From: Flavobacteriales bacterium
Lineage (GTDB): Bacteria; Bacteroidota; Bacteroidia; NS11-12g; UBA955
Direction: 5' to 3'
DNA: 62,846 bases
Assembly: GCA_947447955.1 (NCBI GenBank)
Contig: CANFLS010000013.1
Location: forward strand, 1-62,846
Below the pieces are notes generated by a model. It saw only the letters and a program-made list of their open reading frames with translations. It had not been told where the DNA came from and did no database searches. The translations under genes and the position numbers were made by a program. Below, piece after piece: positions 34,581 to 44,715 of the stretch (the stretch's first letter is position 1; every line of letters starts with the position of its first letter).

Positions 34581-35423
34581 ATGAAGTTAAACAAGCTATT
34601 TATTCTCTGCGTCTTTTCCATGGCGAATATTTCTTTTGGTCAAGATTTAAAATGGGATAGAACCTTTGAATTGTTCGTTTCTCCTTCAATTTCAACACGT
34701 ATTTTAGGAACAATTACTCCGGATATACAGGGTGGATTTACTTTAAATCAGTTAACGGATTCGTTTGCAAAGGCAGATGTTTCAAGCGATTTTGTGAATT
34801 TTGGTGCCAATTTCGTATATAGAAAAACAGATAGAAAGGCATTTTCAGTTGGAATTTCATATTTGAAAACTGGATTTACTAGGCAAAAAGAAGGAAATAT
34901 GTTTAACTATGTGCCACATCCTGAACTTCAGGTTTATGCAAATCTTTCGGAGGGACCAACTCAAATTTTAAATTATCAATTTAACTATTCTTATCTAACT
35001 GTTGATTTGAAATATTTGGGAAGGATAGACGGCGCGAGCTTGATTATTAAAAATACGAAACTTTGGTATTTTATTGGTGCATCACCAGGTATTTTGTTTA
35101 ATAGTGATGTAAATATCATGACCCAAGGATTTACATTGGCTGAAGGAAATAATATTTCCACCTATGATTATACTGTGGAGCACAATGCAAATGGAAAATA
35201 TTCAAATGACAAAGGTCGTTTTGATATCAAAAGGGTATATCCTTCTAAAATAAATTTATTTGTAAATACCGGATTACGATTTGATTATACGTTTGGTGAA
35301 ACAATGCACTTATTGTTACAACCCAAAATCAATATTCCGTTGATGCCATCTGCGGGAGGGGTTCAAATTGCTTGGTGTCCGCAAGCATCTTTAGACATTG
35401 GAATTATTTGGCCTTTGCACTAA
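34581..35423 (+). CDS. Outer-membrane beta-barrel protein downstream of the MATE pump
   Basis: A 280-aa exported protein with a signal peptide ending ISFGQ. Strand-rich text (DFVNFGANFVYRKTDRKAF, LNYQFNYSYLTVDLKYLG, LFVNTGLRFDYTFGETMHLL) indicates a barrel. It is coupled to the MATE gene with a 1-bp gap; a link between pump and barrel is possible but not shown. No family recognised. Confidence 0.7.
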   Translation: MKLNKLFILCVFSMANISFGQDLKWDRTFELFVSPSISTRILGTITPDIQGGFTLNQLTDSFAKADVSSDFVNFGANFVYRKTDRKAFSVGISYLKTGFTRQKEGNMFNYVPHPELQVYANLSEGPTQILNYQFNYSYLTVDLKYLGRIDGASLIIKNTKLWYFIGASPGILFNSDVNIMTQGFTLAEGNNISTYDYTVEHNANGKYSNDKGRFDIKRVYPSKINLFVNTGLRFDYTFGETMHLLLQPKINIPLMPSAGGVQIAWCPQASLDIGIIWPLH

Positions 35424-35425
35424 AT

Positions 35426-35459
35426 AAAAAACCCTTGAAGAAGACTTCAAGGGTTTTTT
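35426..35459. terminator. Bidirectional terminator, barrel gene / sdhB
   Basis: A perfect 15-bp stem AAAAAACCCTTGAAG/CTTCAAGGGTTTTTT with loop AAGA. Confidence 0.9.
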
Positions 35460-35480
35460 TTATTTAATACATTAATTGGC

Positions 35481-36236
35481 TTATCTGCCGTTTAATTTGG
35501 CTTTTGTATATTCTCTGTTAAGCGTTGAGATAACTGACAAAGGAATTCCTTTAGGACATTCAGCAGCACAAGCACCGGTGTTGGTACAAGCACCAAATCC
35601 CTCAGCATCCATTTGATTCACCATGGCAACAACGCGACTTTGACGTTCAGCCTGACCTTGTGGCAACAAACTCAATTGAGTTACCTTAGCACCTACGAAA
35701 AGCATGGCAGAAGCGTTTTTGCAAGCACTCACGCAAGCTCCACAACCAATACAAGTTGCAGCTTCGAAAGCTTCATCGGCTATATCTTTTGGAATAAGAA
35801 TATTGTTTGCATCAACCGCGTTTCCTGTATTCACAGAAACGAAACCACCTGAAGCAATAATTCTATCAAAAGATGAGCGGTTCACACTTAAATCTTTAAT
35901 TACAGGAAAAGCATTTGCTCTCCAAGGTTCAACAACAATTGTATCGCCATCATTGAAACTTCTCATGTGTAATTGGCAAGTGGTAATGGCTTGTTTTGGT
36001 CCGTGGGGATTGCCATTAATTACCATGCTGCACATACCACAAATACCTTCGCGGCAATCGTGATCAAAAGCAACTGGTTCTTTGCCATCATGAATTAATT
36101 GTTCGTTTAAAACGTCGAACATTTCCAAGAAACTCATGTCAGGATTCGTTTCAACGCTATAATTTTCAAAATTACCTTGAGCTTGGGTATTTTTTTGACG
36201 CCAAACTTGAAGGTTTACTTTCATTGAATGTTTCAT
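35481..36236 (-). CDS. sdhB: Succinate dehydrogenase/fumarate reductase iron-sulfur subunit
   Basis: A 251-aa subunit carrying three Fe-S centres: [15 protein letters not shown] for the [2Fe-2S], [11 protein letters not shown] for the [4Fe-4S], and [14 protein letters not shown] for the third cluster. It passes electrons between the flavin subunit and the membrane quinone. The start is ATG 36236 or the ATG four codons later (36224). It is the last gene of sdhCAB, 10 bp after sdhA. The Cys spacing matches the Bacteroidota three-subunit type that works with menaquinone. Confidence 0.96.
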   Translation of the reverse strand: MKHSMKVNLQVWRQKNTQAQGNFENYSVETNPDMSFLEMFDVLNEQLIHDGKEPVAFDHDCREGICGMCSMVINGNPHGPKQAITTCQLHMRSFNDGDTIVVEPWRANAFPVIKDLSVNRSSFDRIIASGGFVSVNTGNAVDANNILIPKDIADEAFEAATCIGCGACVSACKNASAMLFVGAKVTQLSLLPQGQAERQSRVVAMVNQMDAEGFGACTNTGACAAECPKGIPLSVISTLNREYTKAKLNGR

Positions 36237-36246
36237 GTTTCTCTAA

Positions 36247-38226
36247 TTATTTATAGCTACGTTGTTGAATTTTAATATTTTCATAAACAAGTTCTTCTTT
36301 GTGAAGTTCCCATTTGTTATTTTCGGTATGTTCCCAAGCGAATACATTTTTGTAATTCTCATCATCTCGCAATGCTTCGCCTTCTTCTGTTTGGAATTCT
36401 TCACGGAAGTGACCGCCACAACTTTCGTTTCTGTTTAATGCATCGATACACATCAATTCACCCAATTCTAAGAAGTCAGCAACTCTTCCTGCCTTATCTA
36501 ATTCTGGATTGAATTCTTTATCGGTACCTGGTACTCTAACATTTTTGTAGAAATCTTCACGAAGGGCTCTAATTTCAGCAATGGCTTCATTTAAACCTTT
36601 TTCATTTCTAGCCATACCGCATTTATTCCACATGATCAAACCTAATTCTCTGTGGTAACTTTCAACTGAACGTGTACCTTTAATATTTAGGAAGTTTTGG
36701 ATTCTTTCGTTGGCACGGTTTTCAGCCGCTTCAAATGCCTCATGTGATGTAGGTATTGCTTTTGTATGAATTTCTCCGCTCAAGTAGCTACCAATAGTTA
36801 ATGGAATTACAAAGTAACCATCAGCCAAACCTTGCATCAAAGCAGAAGCTCCCAAACGGTTTGCACCGTGATCTGAGAAGTTTGCTTCACCCAATGCATA
36901 AAGACCTGGAACGGTTGTCATTAAGTTGTAATCTACCCACAATCCACCCATTGTATAGTGAACTGCTGGATAAATACGCATTGGCACTTCGTATGGATCT
37001 TCGTCGGTAATTTGTTTATACATGTCAAACAAATTGCCATATTTTTCTTTCACTACATCTTTTCCAAGACGCAACAATGTTGCATCATCAGGATTTTCAA
37101 TATTGTGTTTGCTTGCTTCGGTACGGCCATATTTTTGCATCATGTTGTATTTGAAATCCAAATAAACAGCCATTTTGCTAGGACCTACTCCATAACCAGC
37201 ATCACAACGCTCTTTCGCGGCACGGCTGGCAATGTCTCTCGGTACTAAATTACCAAAAGCAGGGTATCTTCTTTCTAAGTAGTAATCGCGTTCATCTTCA
37301 GGAATATCATTTGGATGACGGTCATCATTTTGTTTTTTAGGGACCCAAATACGTCCATCATTTCTCAAAGACTCACTCATAAGGGTAAGTTTAGATTGAT
37401 AATGGCCTGAAACAGGAATACAAGTTGGGTGAATTTGTGTAAAGCAAGGATTACCGAAGTAGGCACCTGCTTTGTGTGCTTTCCACGCAGCTGTAACGTT
37501 ACTTCCCATTGCATTTGTGCTCAAATAGAATACGTTTCCATATCCTCCAGTACACAAAAGAACTGCATGACTAAAGAATCGTTCTAATTTACCTGTAACA
37601 AGATTGCGGGCAATAATTCCGCGGGCTTTGCCTTCAATGGTAACAACTTCAACCATTTCGTGGCGGTTGTACATTTTTACATTGCCCAAACCAACTTGAC
37701 GTTCAAGTGCAGAATATGCACCTAACAAAAGTTGCTGACCCGTTTGGCCTGCTGCGTAAAACGTACGTTGAACTTGGGTACCCCCAAAAGAACGGTTACT
37801 TAAAGTTCCGCCATATTCACGTGCAAATGGAACACCTTGAGCAACGCATTGGTCAATAATAGAAGTAGAAACTTCGGCCAAACGATGAACATTGCCTTCA
37901 CGCGCTCTATAATCGCCACCTTTGATGGTATCGTAGAACAAACGGAAAACACTATCACCATCATTTTGATAATTTTTTGCTGCATTGATACCGCCTTGAG
38001 CCGCAATTGAATGCGCTCTACGCGGAGAATCTTGGAAACAAAAAGCAGAAACTTTATAACCCATTTCGGCAAGTGAAGCTGCAGCACTCGCTCCAGCCAA
38101 ACCTGTTCCAACAACAATAATTTCTAAATGTCTTTTATTTGCAGGGTTCACTAATGGAGCCGTGCTTTTGAATTTCGTCCATTTTTCGGATATTGGACCT
38201 TCTGGAATTTTTGATTCTAATTTCAT
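36247..38226 (-). CDS. sdhA: Succinate dehydrogenase/fumarate reductase flavoprotein subunit
   Basis: A 659-aa flavoprotein that oxidises succinate or reduces fumarate on the cytoplasmic side. Visible are the FAD-binding [17 protein letters not shown], the flavin-attachment [11 protein letters not shown] (His in the RRAHSIAAQ context), the substrate loop [11 protein letters not shown] and the catalytic [10 protein letters not shown]. The length fits the group with cytochrome b558 (about 640 aa). Spacing is 4 bp from sdhC and 10 bp to sdhB. Confidence 0.97.
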   Translation of the reverse strand: MKLESKIPEGPISEKWTKFKSTAPLVNPANKRHLEIIVVGTGLAGASAAASLAEMGYKVSAFCFQDSPRRAHSIAAQGGINAAKNYQNDGDSVFRLFYDTIKGGDYRAREGNVHRLAEVSTSIIDQCVAQGVPFAREYGGTLSNRSFGGTQVQRTFYAAGQTGQQLLLGAYSALERQVGLGNVKMYNRHEMVEVVTIEGKARGIIARNLVTGKLERFFSHAVLLCTGGYGNVFYLSTNAMGSNVTAAWKAHKAGAYFGNPCFTQIHPTCIPVSGHYQSKLTLMSESLRNDGRIWVPKKQNDDRHPNDIPEDERDYYLERRYPAFGNLVPRDIASRAAKERCDAGYGVGPSKMAVYLDFKYNMMQKYGRTEASKHNIENPDDATLLRLGKDVVKEKYGNLFDMYKQITDEDPYEVPMRIYPAVHYTMGGLWVDYNLMTTVPGLYALGEANFSDHGANRLGASALMQGLADGYFVIPLTIGSYLSGEIHTKAIPTSHEAFEAAENRANERIQNFLNIKGTRSVESYHRELGLIMWNKCGMARNEKGLNEAIAEIRALREDFYKNVRVPGTDKEFNPELDKAGRVADFLELGELMCIDALNRNESCGGHFREEFQTEEGEALRDDENYKNVFAWEHTENNKWELHKEELVYENIKIQQRSYK

Positions 38227-38230
38227 AAAA

Positions 38231-38905
38231 TTATTTAATCAAGCCTAAATGTATAACAAGTGGTATTGACGCAAATACCAATGGAACAATGATAGAAAAT
38301 GCAACTCCTATTGATTTGATCATAGGTGTTAGAATTGGATGATTTAATCCAAAAGTTTGAAATGCACTTTGGAAACCATGTAATAAGTGATAAGCCAAAC
38401 TAATACAACCCAAAACATACAAAGTAACTGGAACTGGATTGGCAAAAACTTCAACCATAAAGTGGTAAAGTGTTTTAGTTTCAGTTAAACCACCTTGGGC
38501 ATCAAAGCGACTAACAATCCAGAAATCTTTAAGGTGCATGACCAAAAATAATAACAATATGGTTCCTAGTAAACCCATGCTTCTAGAGTACCAAGTGCTA
38601 TTTGATCTTTTTGGAGATGATCCGTATTTGTTGTTTCTCTTTTTCATGTTGTCTAACGTTAAAGACAAACCTTGTACAATATGAATCAACAAACCGCCAA
38701 TCAATCCAACCTCAGCAAGACGAATAAACAAATTATGAGCCATGAATTCAGCGGCAGCATTAAAAGTTGCCCCTCCATCCATAAAATAAACACAAGCATT
38801 AATTGCGCAGTGAACCACCAAAAAGGCGATGAGTGAAACTCCCGTCACTGCCATAACTAGTTTTCTACCAATGCTAGAAGAAAACAAGAACGACAAAACT
38901 CCCAT
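38231..38905 (-). CDS. sdhC: Succinate dehydrogenase cytochrome b558 subunit
   Basis: A 224-aa membrane anchor with five helices and the di-heme His pattern of the single-subunit (SdhC/FrdC type B) form: [38 protein letters not shown] and [19 protein letters not shown]. It reduces or oxidises menaquinone. It is the first gene of the sdhCAB unit. The promoter element is 33 nt upstream. Confidence 0.94.
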   Translation of the reverse strand: MGVLSFLFSSSIGRKLVMAVTGVSLIAFLVVHCAINACVYFMDGGATFNAAAEFMAHNLFIRLAEVGLIGGLLIHIVQGLSLTLDNMKKRNNKYGSSPKRSNSTWYSRSMGLLGTILLLFLVMHLKDFWIVSRFDAQGGLTETKTLYHFMVEVFANPVPVTLYVLGCISLAYHLLHGFQSAFQTFGLNHPILTPMIKSIGVAFSIIVPLVFASIPLVIHLGLIK

Positions 38906-38938
38906 AAATAATTTTTATATATTTAAATTGATTGGCTG

Positions 38939-38946
38939 CAAATTTA
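38939..38946 (-). promoter_or_regulatory. -7 element TAAATTTG of sdhCAB
   Basis: Exact match 33 nt before the sdhC ATG. It gives this operon a longer leader than most others here. Confidence 0.5.
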
Positions 38947-39047
38947 ACAAATGTGAGTGAAATACCTTTGATAATTAGCAGAAGTTTATTATTTAGAATA
39001 ATTTCAAAGAAAAAATTCAACAAAAGAAATACCGAATGATCTGTTTA

Positions 39048-39635
39048 TTAGGTATTCAATTCTTTAAATTTTTGGAAGTATTTGCCCAATACATCAAATT
39101 CTAAATTTACTGAATCACCTTCTTTAAGGTTAGAGAAATTGGTGTTTTCCCAAGTATATGGAATAATTGCAACAGAAAATGCTATTGGAAAACTATCTAC
39201 CACGGTTAAACTTACACCATTTACAGTAATACTTCCTTTGTTTACAGTAATTCCTGCATCATCTGGATGAGAAATAAAAATCATAAAGGAACCATCCAAG
39301 TCATGAATTTCATCTACGATTCCAATGCAATCAACATGACCTTGAACATAATGGCCATCAAATCTTGCATCGGCTTTCATACAACGCTCAATGTTGATTT
39401 TGTCACCAATTTTCCATAATCCGGCATTGGTTCTACTTAAAGTTTCTTTAATTGCAGTTACTGAATACTTTAGCCCATCAATTGCTGTAACTGTAAGGCA
39501 GATACCGTTGTGTGATATGCTTTGATCTACTTTGAATTCATTACAAATACTTGATTGTAAGTGGAATACAATGTTTGTTCCATTTGGTTTGATATCCAAA
39601 ATGGTGGCAAATGATTCAACTATTCCAGTAAACAT
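39048..39635 (-). CDS. ribE: Riboflavin synthase alpha chain
   Basis: This 195-aa enzyme makes riboflavin from two lumazine molecules. It shows the two tandem lumazine-binding repeats: MFTGIVES with HNGICLTVT in the first, and FDGHYVQGHVD with VNGVSLTVV in the second. The start at ATG 39635 is set by the universal MFTGIVE; the frame stays open 23 codons upstream. No FMN riboswitch is seen in the 88-bp gap to grpE. A near-match promoter element TATTTTCG lies 4 nt upstream. Confidence 0.95.
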   Translation of the reverse strand: MFTGIVESFATILDIKPNGTNIVFHLQSSICNEFKVDQSISHNGICLTVTAIDGLKYSVTAIKETLSRTNAGLWKIGDKINIERCMKADARFDGHYVQGHVDCIGIVDEIHDLDGSFMIFISHPDDAGITVNKGSITVNGVSLTVVDSFPIAFSVAIIPYTWENTNFSNLKEGDSVNLEFDVLGKYFQKFKELNT

Positions 39636-39723
39636 GATGCGAAAATAACAATAAATGTGACATTTTTGTTTTAATGACAGAATGGCACAAAAAAAATGTG
39701 GCAAAATCTTTGCTAAATCTGAT

Positions 39724-40284
39724 ATGATTATGACTAAGAAGCAAGATCAAGAAAATAAATCTAAAGAAGAATCAATTGAAAATATTGATGCTACAATTGA
39801 AAATTCTTCAGAAACTCAACCTGTTGATAATGAAAGTGAAGAGACTGGAATTGATCAACTTCAAGTTGAAAAAGAAAAGTATCTAAGATTGTATAGCGAG
39901 TTTGAAAATTTTAGACGCCGCACCACAAAAGAACGTTTAGAATGGATGCAAACAGCAAGTAAAGATGTAATTTTGAATGTTTTGCCCGTGATAGATGATA
40001 TGGAGCGTGCCCTGAAATCTATGGAAACTGCAAGTGATATTTCCAAATCTGCCATTGAAGGAATGGAATTAATTTATAAAAAATTATATTCAATTATGGA
40101 GAAAACCGGTTTGAAACCTATGAATGCACAAGGTCAATCATTTGATCCAGAATTACATGAAGCCATTACCCAATTTCCAGCGCCAAGCCCAGACATGGTT
40201 GGAAAAGTAGTAGACGAAGTTGAAAAAGGTTATTTGCTCAACGATAAAGTAATTAGATTTGCTAAAGTTGTAGTTGGTAATTAA
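39724..40284 (+). CDS. grpE: GrpE, nucleotide exchange factor for DnaK
   Basis: A 186-aa cytoplasmic cochaperone. It has an acidic, Lys-rich disordered N-terminus ([18 protein letters not shown]), a coiled coil ([20 protein letters not shown]) and the C-terminal beta domain ([39 protein letters not shown]). The start could be ATG 39682, 39724 or 39730; 39724 is chosen because the extra 14 residues look unlike the family and the near-match element AATCTTTG sits 11 nt before it. dnaJ follows after 11 bp. No HrcA-type CIRCE repeat and no dnaK are nearby. Confidence 0.93.
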   Translation: MIMTKKQDQENKSKEESIENIDATIENSSETQPVDNESEETGIDQLQVEKEKYLRLYSEFENFRRRTTKERLEWMQTASKDVILNVLPVIDDMERALKSMETASDISKSAIEGMELIYKKLYSIMEKTGLKPMNAQGQSFDPELHEAITQFPAPSPDMVGKVVDEVEKGYLLNDKVIRFAKVVVGN

Positions 40285-40295
40285 TTAAAAAAAGT

Positions 40296-41417
40296 ATGAG
40301 TAAAAGAGATTACTACGATATATTGGGGGTTACAAAATCATCGAGTGCTGATGAGATTAAAAAGGCATACCGTAAATTAGCTATTAAATTCCATCCAGAT
40401 AAAAATCCTGGTGACAAACAGGCAGAAGATAATTTCAAGGAAGCTGCCGAGGCATATGATGTATTAAGCAATGAAGACAAGAAGCGCAAATACGACCAGT
40501 TTGGACATGCCGGTCCAGGTGGAAGTAGCGGATTCAGTGGTTCAGGTGGCTTTAGCATGGATGATATTTTTAGCCAGTTTGGAGATGTTTTCGGAGATGA
40601 CAGTGTCTTTGGTTCTTTTTTTGGTGGCGGAGGTGGATCACGTGGTGGCTCTCGAAGAACAGTAGGTTCAAACATTCGTATCAAATTGAAACTTACCCTA
40701 GCAGAAATGCGCTCTGGGGTAGAGAAAAAGGTGAAATATCGCCGAATGGTGCAAGCCGAAGGTGTTAAATACGACAGTTGCAAACAGTGTAATGGAACGG
40801 GTGCTGTTAAAAGAGTTACCAATACTTTCTTGGGCCAAATGGCTACACAAAGCGCTTGTCCTGTTTGCCAAGGTTTGGGTAAAATTATTGAAAGCAAACC
40901 AAAAGATGCCAACGAGCAAGGTTTAATCAGTCAAGATTTTGAAACTTCTATTAAAATTCCAGGAGGCGTTGCCGATGGAATGCAATTGAGTGTGAATGGA
41001 AAAGGAAATCAAGGTCCTGCAGGTGGTTCTTCTGGCGATCTAATTGTATTAATTGAAGAAGTTGCACATGAAGAATTACACCGTGAGAATAACAATGTTA
41101 TTTATCACTTGTGGTTAAGCTTTCCGGAAGCCTCTTTGGGCGCGAGCGTAGAGGTTCCTACCCTTGACGGTAAAGCCAAAATCAAAGTTGATTCTGGTAC
41201 CCAAGCGGGAAAAGTACTGCGTTTAAAAGGAAAAGGATTTCCAGATTTGAATGGATATGGAACAGGCGATCAATTGATAGTTGTGAATGTTTTCGTTCCA
41301 ACTAAATTGTCTTCTGAAGAAAAAGATATCATGATGAAATTGCAAGAAAGCAAAAACTTCAAACCAGATGAAAAAGAAAAGAAGTCTTTTTTTGATAAAA
41401 TGAAGGATATTTTTTAA
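40296..41417 (+). CDS. dnaJ: DnaJ (Hsp40) with only one of two zinc centres
   Basis: A 373-aa cochaperone that stimulates DnaK ATPase. The J domain (1-68) has HPDKNPGD with the essential HPD. A Gly/Phe-rich linker follows (about 72-125, [16 protein letters not shown]). The zinc region has only two CxxCxGxG repeats, C162/C165 and C188/C191, which by their flanking [10 protein letters not shown] are repeats 2 and 3 (zinc centre II). Repeat 1 is missing and repeat 4 reads K-P202-K-D-A205, so all four Cys of zinc centre I are gone. The C-terminal substrate domains are normal ([11 protein letters not shown]). The frame is intact, so this is not a sequencing break. Confidence 0.95.
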   Translation: MSKRDYYDILGVTKSSSADEIKKAYRKLAIKFHPDKNPGDKQAEDNFKEAAEAYDVLSNEDKKRKYDQFGHAGPGGSSGFSGSGGFSMDDIFSQFGDVFGDDSVFGSFFGGGGGSRGGSRRTVGSNIRIKLKLTLAEMRSGVEKKVKYRRMVQAEGVKYDSCKQCNGTGAVKRVTNTFLGQMATQSACPVCQGLGKIIESKPKDANEQGLISQDFETSIKIPGGVADGMQLSVNGKGNQGPAGGSSGDLIVLIEEVAHEELHRENNNVIYHLWLSFPEASLGASVEVPTLDGKAKIKVDSGTQAGKVLRLKGKGFPDLNGYGTGDQLIVVNVFVPTKLSSEEKDIMMKLQESKNFKPDEKEKKSFFDKMKDIF

Positions 41418-41452
41418 TTGTAATTTTTCTGTAATATTATTTAATAAGTATT

Positions 41453-41489
41453 AAAAAACGCCGTTTTATGACAAAACGGCGTTTTTTTT
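41453..41489 (+). terminator. Terminator of grpE-dnaJ
   Basis: A perfect 15-bp stem AAAAAACGCCGTTTT/AAAACGGCGTTTTTT, loop ATGAC, with T-run. Confidence 0.9.
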
Positions 41490-41538
41490 AAATGTTATTT
41501 TAATACTTCATTTTTATTTTGTTTTTTTGTTGTACTAA

Positions 41539-43848
41539 ATGTATTCTATGAAATATTTTAAAAGCAATTTAATGTTGCTCCTTCTTTTATTTTCACAATT
41601 GAGTTTGAAATCTCAGAATTCGAAAGTGAAAGATTACAACAATTACGAACCGCAATATTGCGAAGGGGTAATTCCGTCTATTTTAAATCAATCGAGTAGC
41701 TCAAAAGCCAAAGAAGCAACCAAAACAATCAAAAGCACCAATGCCAAAAGATCAGAGAAAAAAACAGAAATTGATCATGCAATTGAATCAAGTTTTTTTG
41801 AAGATCAATTGTTAACCAGTGGTCAAATTTTATATGGTGATCCTATGGCAGAATTTGTGAATCAGGTTGCCGATGAATTATTAACCGATAAAAAACAGTT
41901 GCGCGATGAACTGCAGTTTTTTGTAATGAAATCTCATGTTCCCAATGCTTATACCACCCACAACGGAATTGTGGTAGTAACCATTGGATTGTTGGCCCGT
42001 TTGGAAAACGAATCTCAATTGGCTGTTATTTTGGCACATGAAATCCAACATTATGTGTTAAAACATTCTTTGCAACAATATAAAGAAGTGAAACAAACCA
42101 TTGCTGATTCTAGGTCTAGAAGAGGTAGTTCGGATTTAGAGTCCAAAATCAAACATTTATATCGTTTCAGTAAAGATCAAGAGTTAGAGGCTGATAAGAT
42201 GGGTTATGAATTAATTAAAAATTCTAAATATGATTTATCGGAGGGAATTTATGTGTTTGAAATGCTTAAGTATTCTGATTATCCATTTTTAGAAACCACA
42301 ATGAAAATTGAGTCATTTGAAACTCCATATTATAAATATCCAACACATATTAAAGAGGGCATTGCTAAAAAACTCACAGAAGCAGTTGCCGCAGATGAAA
42401 AATCTGACAAGGAAGAACTAGATGAAGAAACGAGTACCCATCCCTCATTAGATAAAAGAATCAATATTTTAAAGAATTTGGTTGAACAAAAGAATTTCGC
42501 AGGTAAACAGAAGTTTGTTGTTGGACAAAAACAATTTGAAGAAATTCAAAAAATGTCTCGTTATGAGTTGTTGCTTTTGTTTGTTCGCAGAGGCGACTAT
42601 GGAAGAAGTTTTTATTTGTCGTCTGTTGTTGAAATATTATACGGCAAAGGGAACTTTATTGACAAGGTTAAAGCAATGAGTTTGTATGGGATTTTAGAAC
42701 ATAAAATAAAAAAACACGATTTGGCAGATTATGGTTGCGGAATTAATCAAAACAGAGGTGATTGGCGACCAATTACAGCCGCTATTGAAACCTTAGATGC
42801 CAAAGATTTTGGTGCGTTTGCTTCTAAATTAATCTATGATATTTACTCAGTACAACGTCAAGATTCATTCCTAACGAAAATTACAAATCGTACCTTTCAA
42901 CTTATTCAGGGCAAACTGGACATCAATTTGAAAGATTTTTTAAATTTCAAACCACAAGACATTGAAACAGCCAAAAAGAACGTTGACACATCTGCAGTTA
43001 TATCAACTGATGGTAAATTGAAAAATCCTCGTTCTCGAATTACAAGAACATCGGGTAATGAAATAGCGATTAATTCTGCTTATTACACTGGTATTTTTTA
43101 CACAGTTGCCGACAAAAAAGCGTTAGAAAGTTATATTAATTCTGTTGAACAATCATATAGTTCAATGGGTACACCAAAGAAAGAAACGTATGCATCAAAA
43201 GTAGAACGTGACAAAAAGAGGTATTTGTCTTCCAATAAAAATATTTCTTCAATTACATTTTTGGAACCTAAATTTACTTTTTCCTTAGGTAGGGTCACTA
43301 GCTATGGTAATGATATTCAATCAAACAGGAATTATTATTTGGAAGAAATTACCAAGAAAAATATTCTTGATCAATGGAAGTTTGTTTCTGATTATACGAA
43401 TATGGATATTCAGATGCTCAATAATTCTGTAAGTAAAACATTGAAAACTGAGGATTTGAATAATTATTCAAGAATGAACGATTGGCTTACTGAAAGATTA
43501 AACAATGATACTGGTCAAATGATTTTATTTTATAGTCAGTATTTAAAAACAGAGGCTCAAGATAAATATATTGGATGGGTGGGTTATGACTATACCGAAG
43601 TTCCGAGACCATTCGATCCTTTGGCTTTGTTTTACTCTTTATATTTACCTGTTTATTTTCCTTTCTATTTGGCAAAACAGTTGCAAAATGATTGCTACTT
43701 TAATCAACGAATTTTGGTATATAACACTGAAACAGGTCGCCAAATTTATAATAACAAAAATATGCTTGAGCATAAAATAAAGGATGACTTTTTAAAGGCT
43801 CAGATATACAATACAATTTATGAAATTAAACATGTTGAAGGGAAATAA
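41539..43848 (+). CDS. Exported M48-family zinc metalloprotease
   Basis: A 769-aa protein. The N-terminal 26 residues (ends LKSQ) are a signal peptide. The M48 peptidase domain (about 90-310) has the zinc motif H167-E-I-Q-H171 in LAHEIQHYVLKHS and the third ligand in DQELEADKMGYEL; the text MAEFVNQVADELL and HNGIVVVTIGLL is typical of BepA/LoiP-like enzymes. The remaining about 450 residues are not recognised. BepA/LoiP act in outer-membrane protein quality control; a similar role is inferred. The start is ATG 41539 (or ATG 41548). The next gene begins 4 bp after its stop and encodes a barrel. Confidence 0.85.
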   Translation: MYSMKYFKSNLMLLLLLFSQLSLKSQNSKVKDYNNYEPQYCEGVIPSILNQSSSSKAKEATKTIKSTNAKRSEKKTEIDHAIESSFFEDQLLTSGQILYGDPMAEFVNQVADELLTDKKQLRDELQFFVMKSHVPNAYTTHNGIVVVTIGLLARLENESQLAVILAHEIQHYVLKHSLQQYKEVKQTIADSRSRRGSSDLESKIKHLYRFSKDQELEADKMGYELIKNSKYDLSEGIYVFEMLKYSDYPFLETTMKIESFETPYYKYPTHIKEGIAKKLTEAVAADEKSDKEELDEETSTHPSLDKRINILKNLVEQKNFAGKQKFVVGQKQFEEIQKMSRYELLLLFVRRGDYGRSFYLSSVVEILYGKGNFIDKVKAMSLYGILEHKIKKHDLADYGCGINQNRGDWRPITAAIETLDAKDFGAFASKLIYDIYSVQRQDSFLTKITNRTFQLIQGKLDINLKDFLNFKPQDIETAKKNVDTSAVISTDGKLKNPRSRITRTSGNEIAINSAYYTGIFYTVADKKALESYINSVEQSYSSMGTPKKETYASKVERDKKRYLSSNKNISSITFLEPKFTFSLGRVTSYGNDIQSNRNYYLEEITKKNILDQWKFVSDYTNMDIQMLNNSVSKTLKTEDLNNYSRMNDWLTERLNNDTGQMILFYSQYLKTEAQDKYIGWVGYDYTEVPRPFDPLALFYSLYLPVYFPFYLAKQLQNDCYFNQRILVYNTETGRQIYNNKNMLEHKIKDDFLKAQIYNTIYEIKHVEGK

Positions 43849-43852
43849 AATC

Positions 43853-44650
43853 ATGTATAGATTAACTATAAATATTAGAATTGCTTTGGTTTGTTTTCTT
43901 ACTACATTAGGTGGGGTTGGAAATACTTTCGGTCAAGCAAATCCTGGATATCTAGGAAGAAAAAGTTTGGTTCAAATTGATATTACTGGATCAATGGGGA
44001 ATCTCATTTTTGAAGGACCTATTATGAATTTGAATTTTGGTGCTTCTTATGAGTTTGCTAGAGCTAAAGATTTTGCTTGGAACATTGGGTATAAAAGTAT
44101 AAATCAAACAATGAATACTTTTATGTGCTTAGGAGAAAGTTTTACCTATGATATACCTGATCCTAATTTTCCCGGAAGCACCAAAAATACTTATCTTACC
44201 GATGGTAATTTTAATTATCATGTGGACGAAATCAAGGTTGCTTCAAAGTTTTATTCAGAAGTAAAAGGTGCAATTGCTCCTTATGGTAGATATATGGGGT
44301 TAGAGTTTACACTAGATAGAATGTCATTTAGCGATTTCGAAAATATAAAATGGTATAGTAATATGGGAGCATCAATAAATGACACCGTCTCAAGTGTTGC
44401 TCCAATTAGTATTGTTACGCTTAGTTTTATTTCAGGCGGTCGAAAAATGCTAACAGATCAGATAGGATTAGATTATAATTTTGGAATGGGATATACCATT
44501 TACCAAAGTACTCCCAATATGTTGCTTGAATTGGTTGATGGTGAAAGCAGTTCTAGTGATAAAGAACTTGTATTTCAAACTATGGGAATGAAACACTTTA
44601 GTACTTCTAAGTTTTTTCAAGCTTCAGTTGGAATAAGTTATTTGTTCTAA
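43853..44650 (+). CDS. Outer-membrane protein downstream of the M48 protease
   Basis: A 265-aa exported protein. The start at ATG 43853 gives a signal peptide (MYRLTINIRIALVCFL..., ending NTFGQ); the open frame from 43820 overlaps the protease gene without need. Strand-rich text (NLNFGASYEFARAKDFAWNIG, YGRYMGLEFTLDRM, QIGLDYNFGMGYTIYQ) and a final FQASVGISYLF point to a beta-barrel. It is a possible client or partner of the protease, judging from the 4-bp spacing. Not otherwise recognised. Confidence 0.72.
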   Translation: MYRLTINIRIALVCFLTTLGGVGNTFGQANPGYLGRKSLVQIDITGSMGNLIFEGPIMNLNFGASYEFARAKDFAWNIGYKSINQTMNTFMCLGESFTYDIPDPNFPGSTKNTYLTDGNFNYHVDEIKVASKFYSEVKGAIAPYGRYMGLEFTLDRMSFSDFENIKWYSNMGASINDTVSSVAPISIVTLSFISGGRKMLTDQIGLDYNFGMGYTIYQSTPNMLLELVDGESSSSDKELVFQTMGMKHFSTSKFFQASVGISYLF

Positions 44651-44663
44651 ATAATTATATAAC

Positions 44664-44695
44664 AAAAAAAACCGCGATTTATCGCGGTTTTTTTT
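44664..44695. terminator. Bidirectional terminator, barrel gene / icd
   Basis: A 15-bp stem with core ACCGCGAT/ATCGCGGT, A-run before and T-run after, loop TT. Confidence 0.88.
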
Positions 44696-44715
44696 TGTTA
44701 TAATTGACTTAGGAA

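Noticed and set aside
35704-36063. 119-codon plus-strand frame opposite sdhB
   Set aside because: It mirrors the Cys-rich iron-sulfur codons of sdhB and has no promoter element or family features.
37800-38117. 105-codon minus-strand frame within sdhA, shifted by one
   Set aside because: It is a frame-shifted shadow of the conserved flavin-binding region; the sdhA frame is intact.
40313-40912. 199-codon open frame on the minus strand opposite dnaJ
   Set aside because: It lies wholly within a gene with clear J-domain and zinc motifs on the other strand; its Pro/Ser/Leu-rich text reflects the Gly-rich dnaJ codons.
40740-40930. A frameshift as the cause of missing DnaJ zinc repeats
   Set aside because: The frame is continuous and the flanking family text is intact on both sides; the Cys codons are replaced, not shifted.
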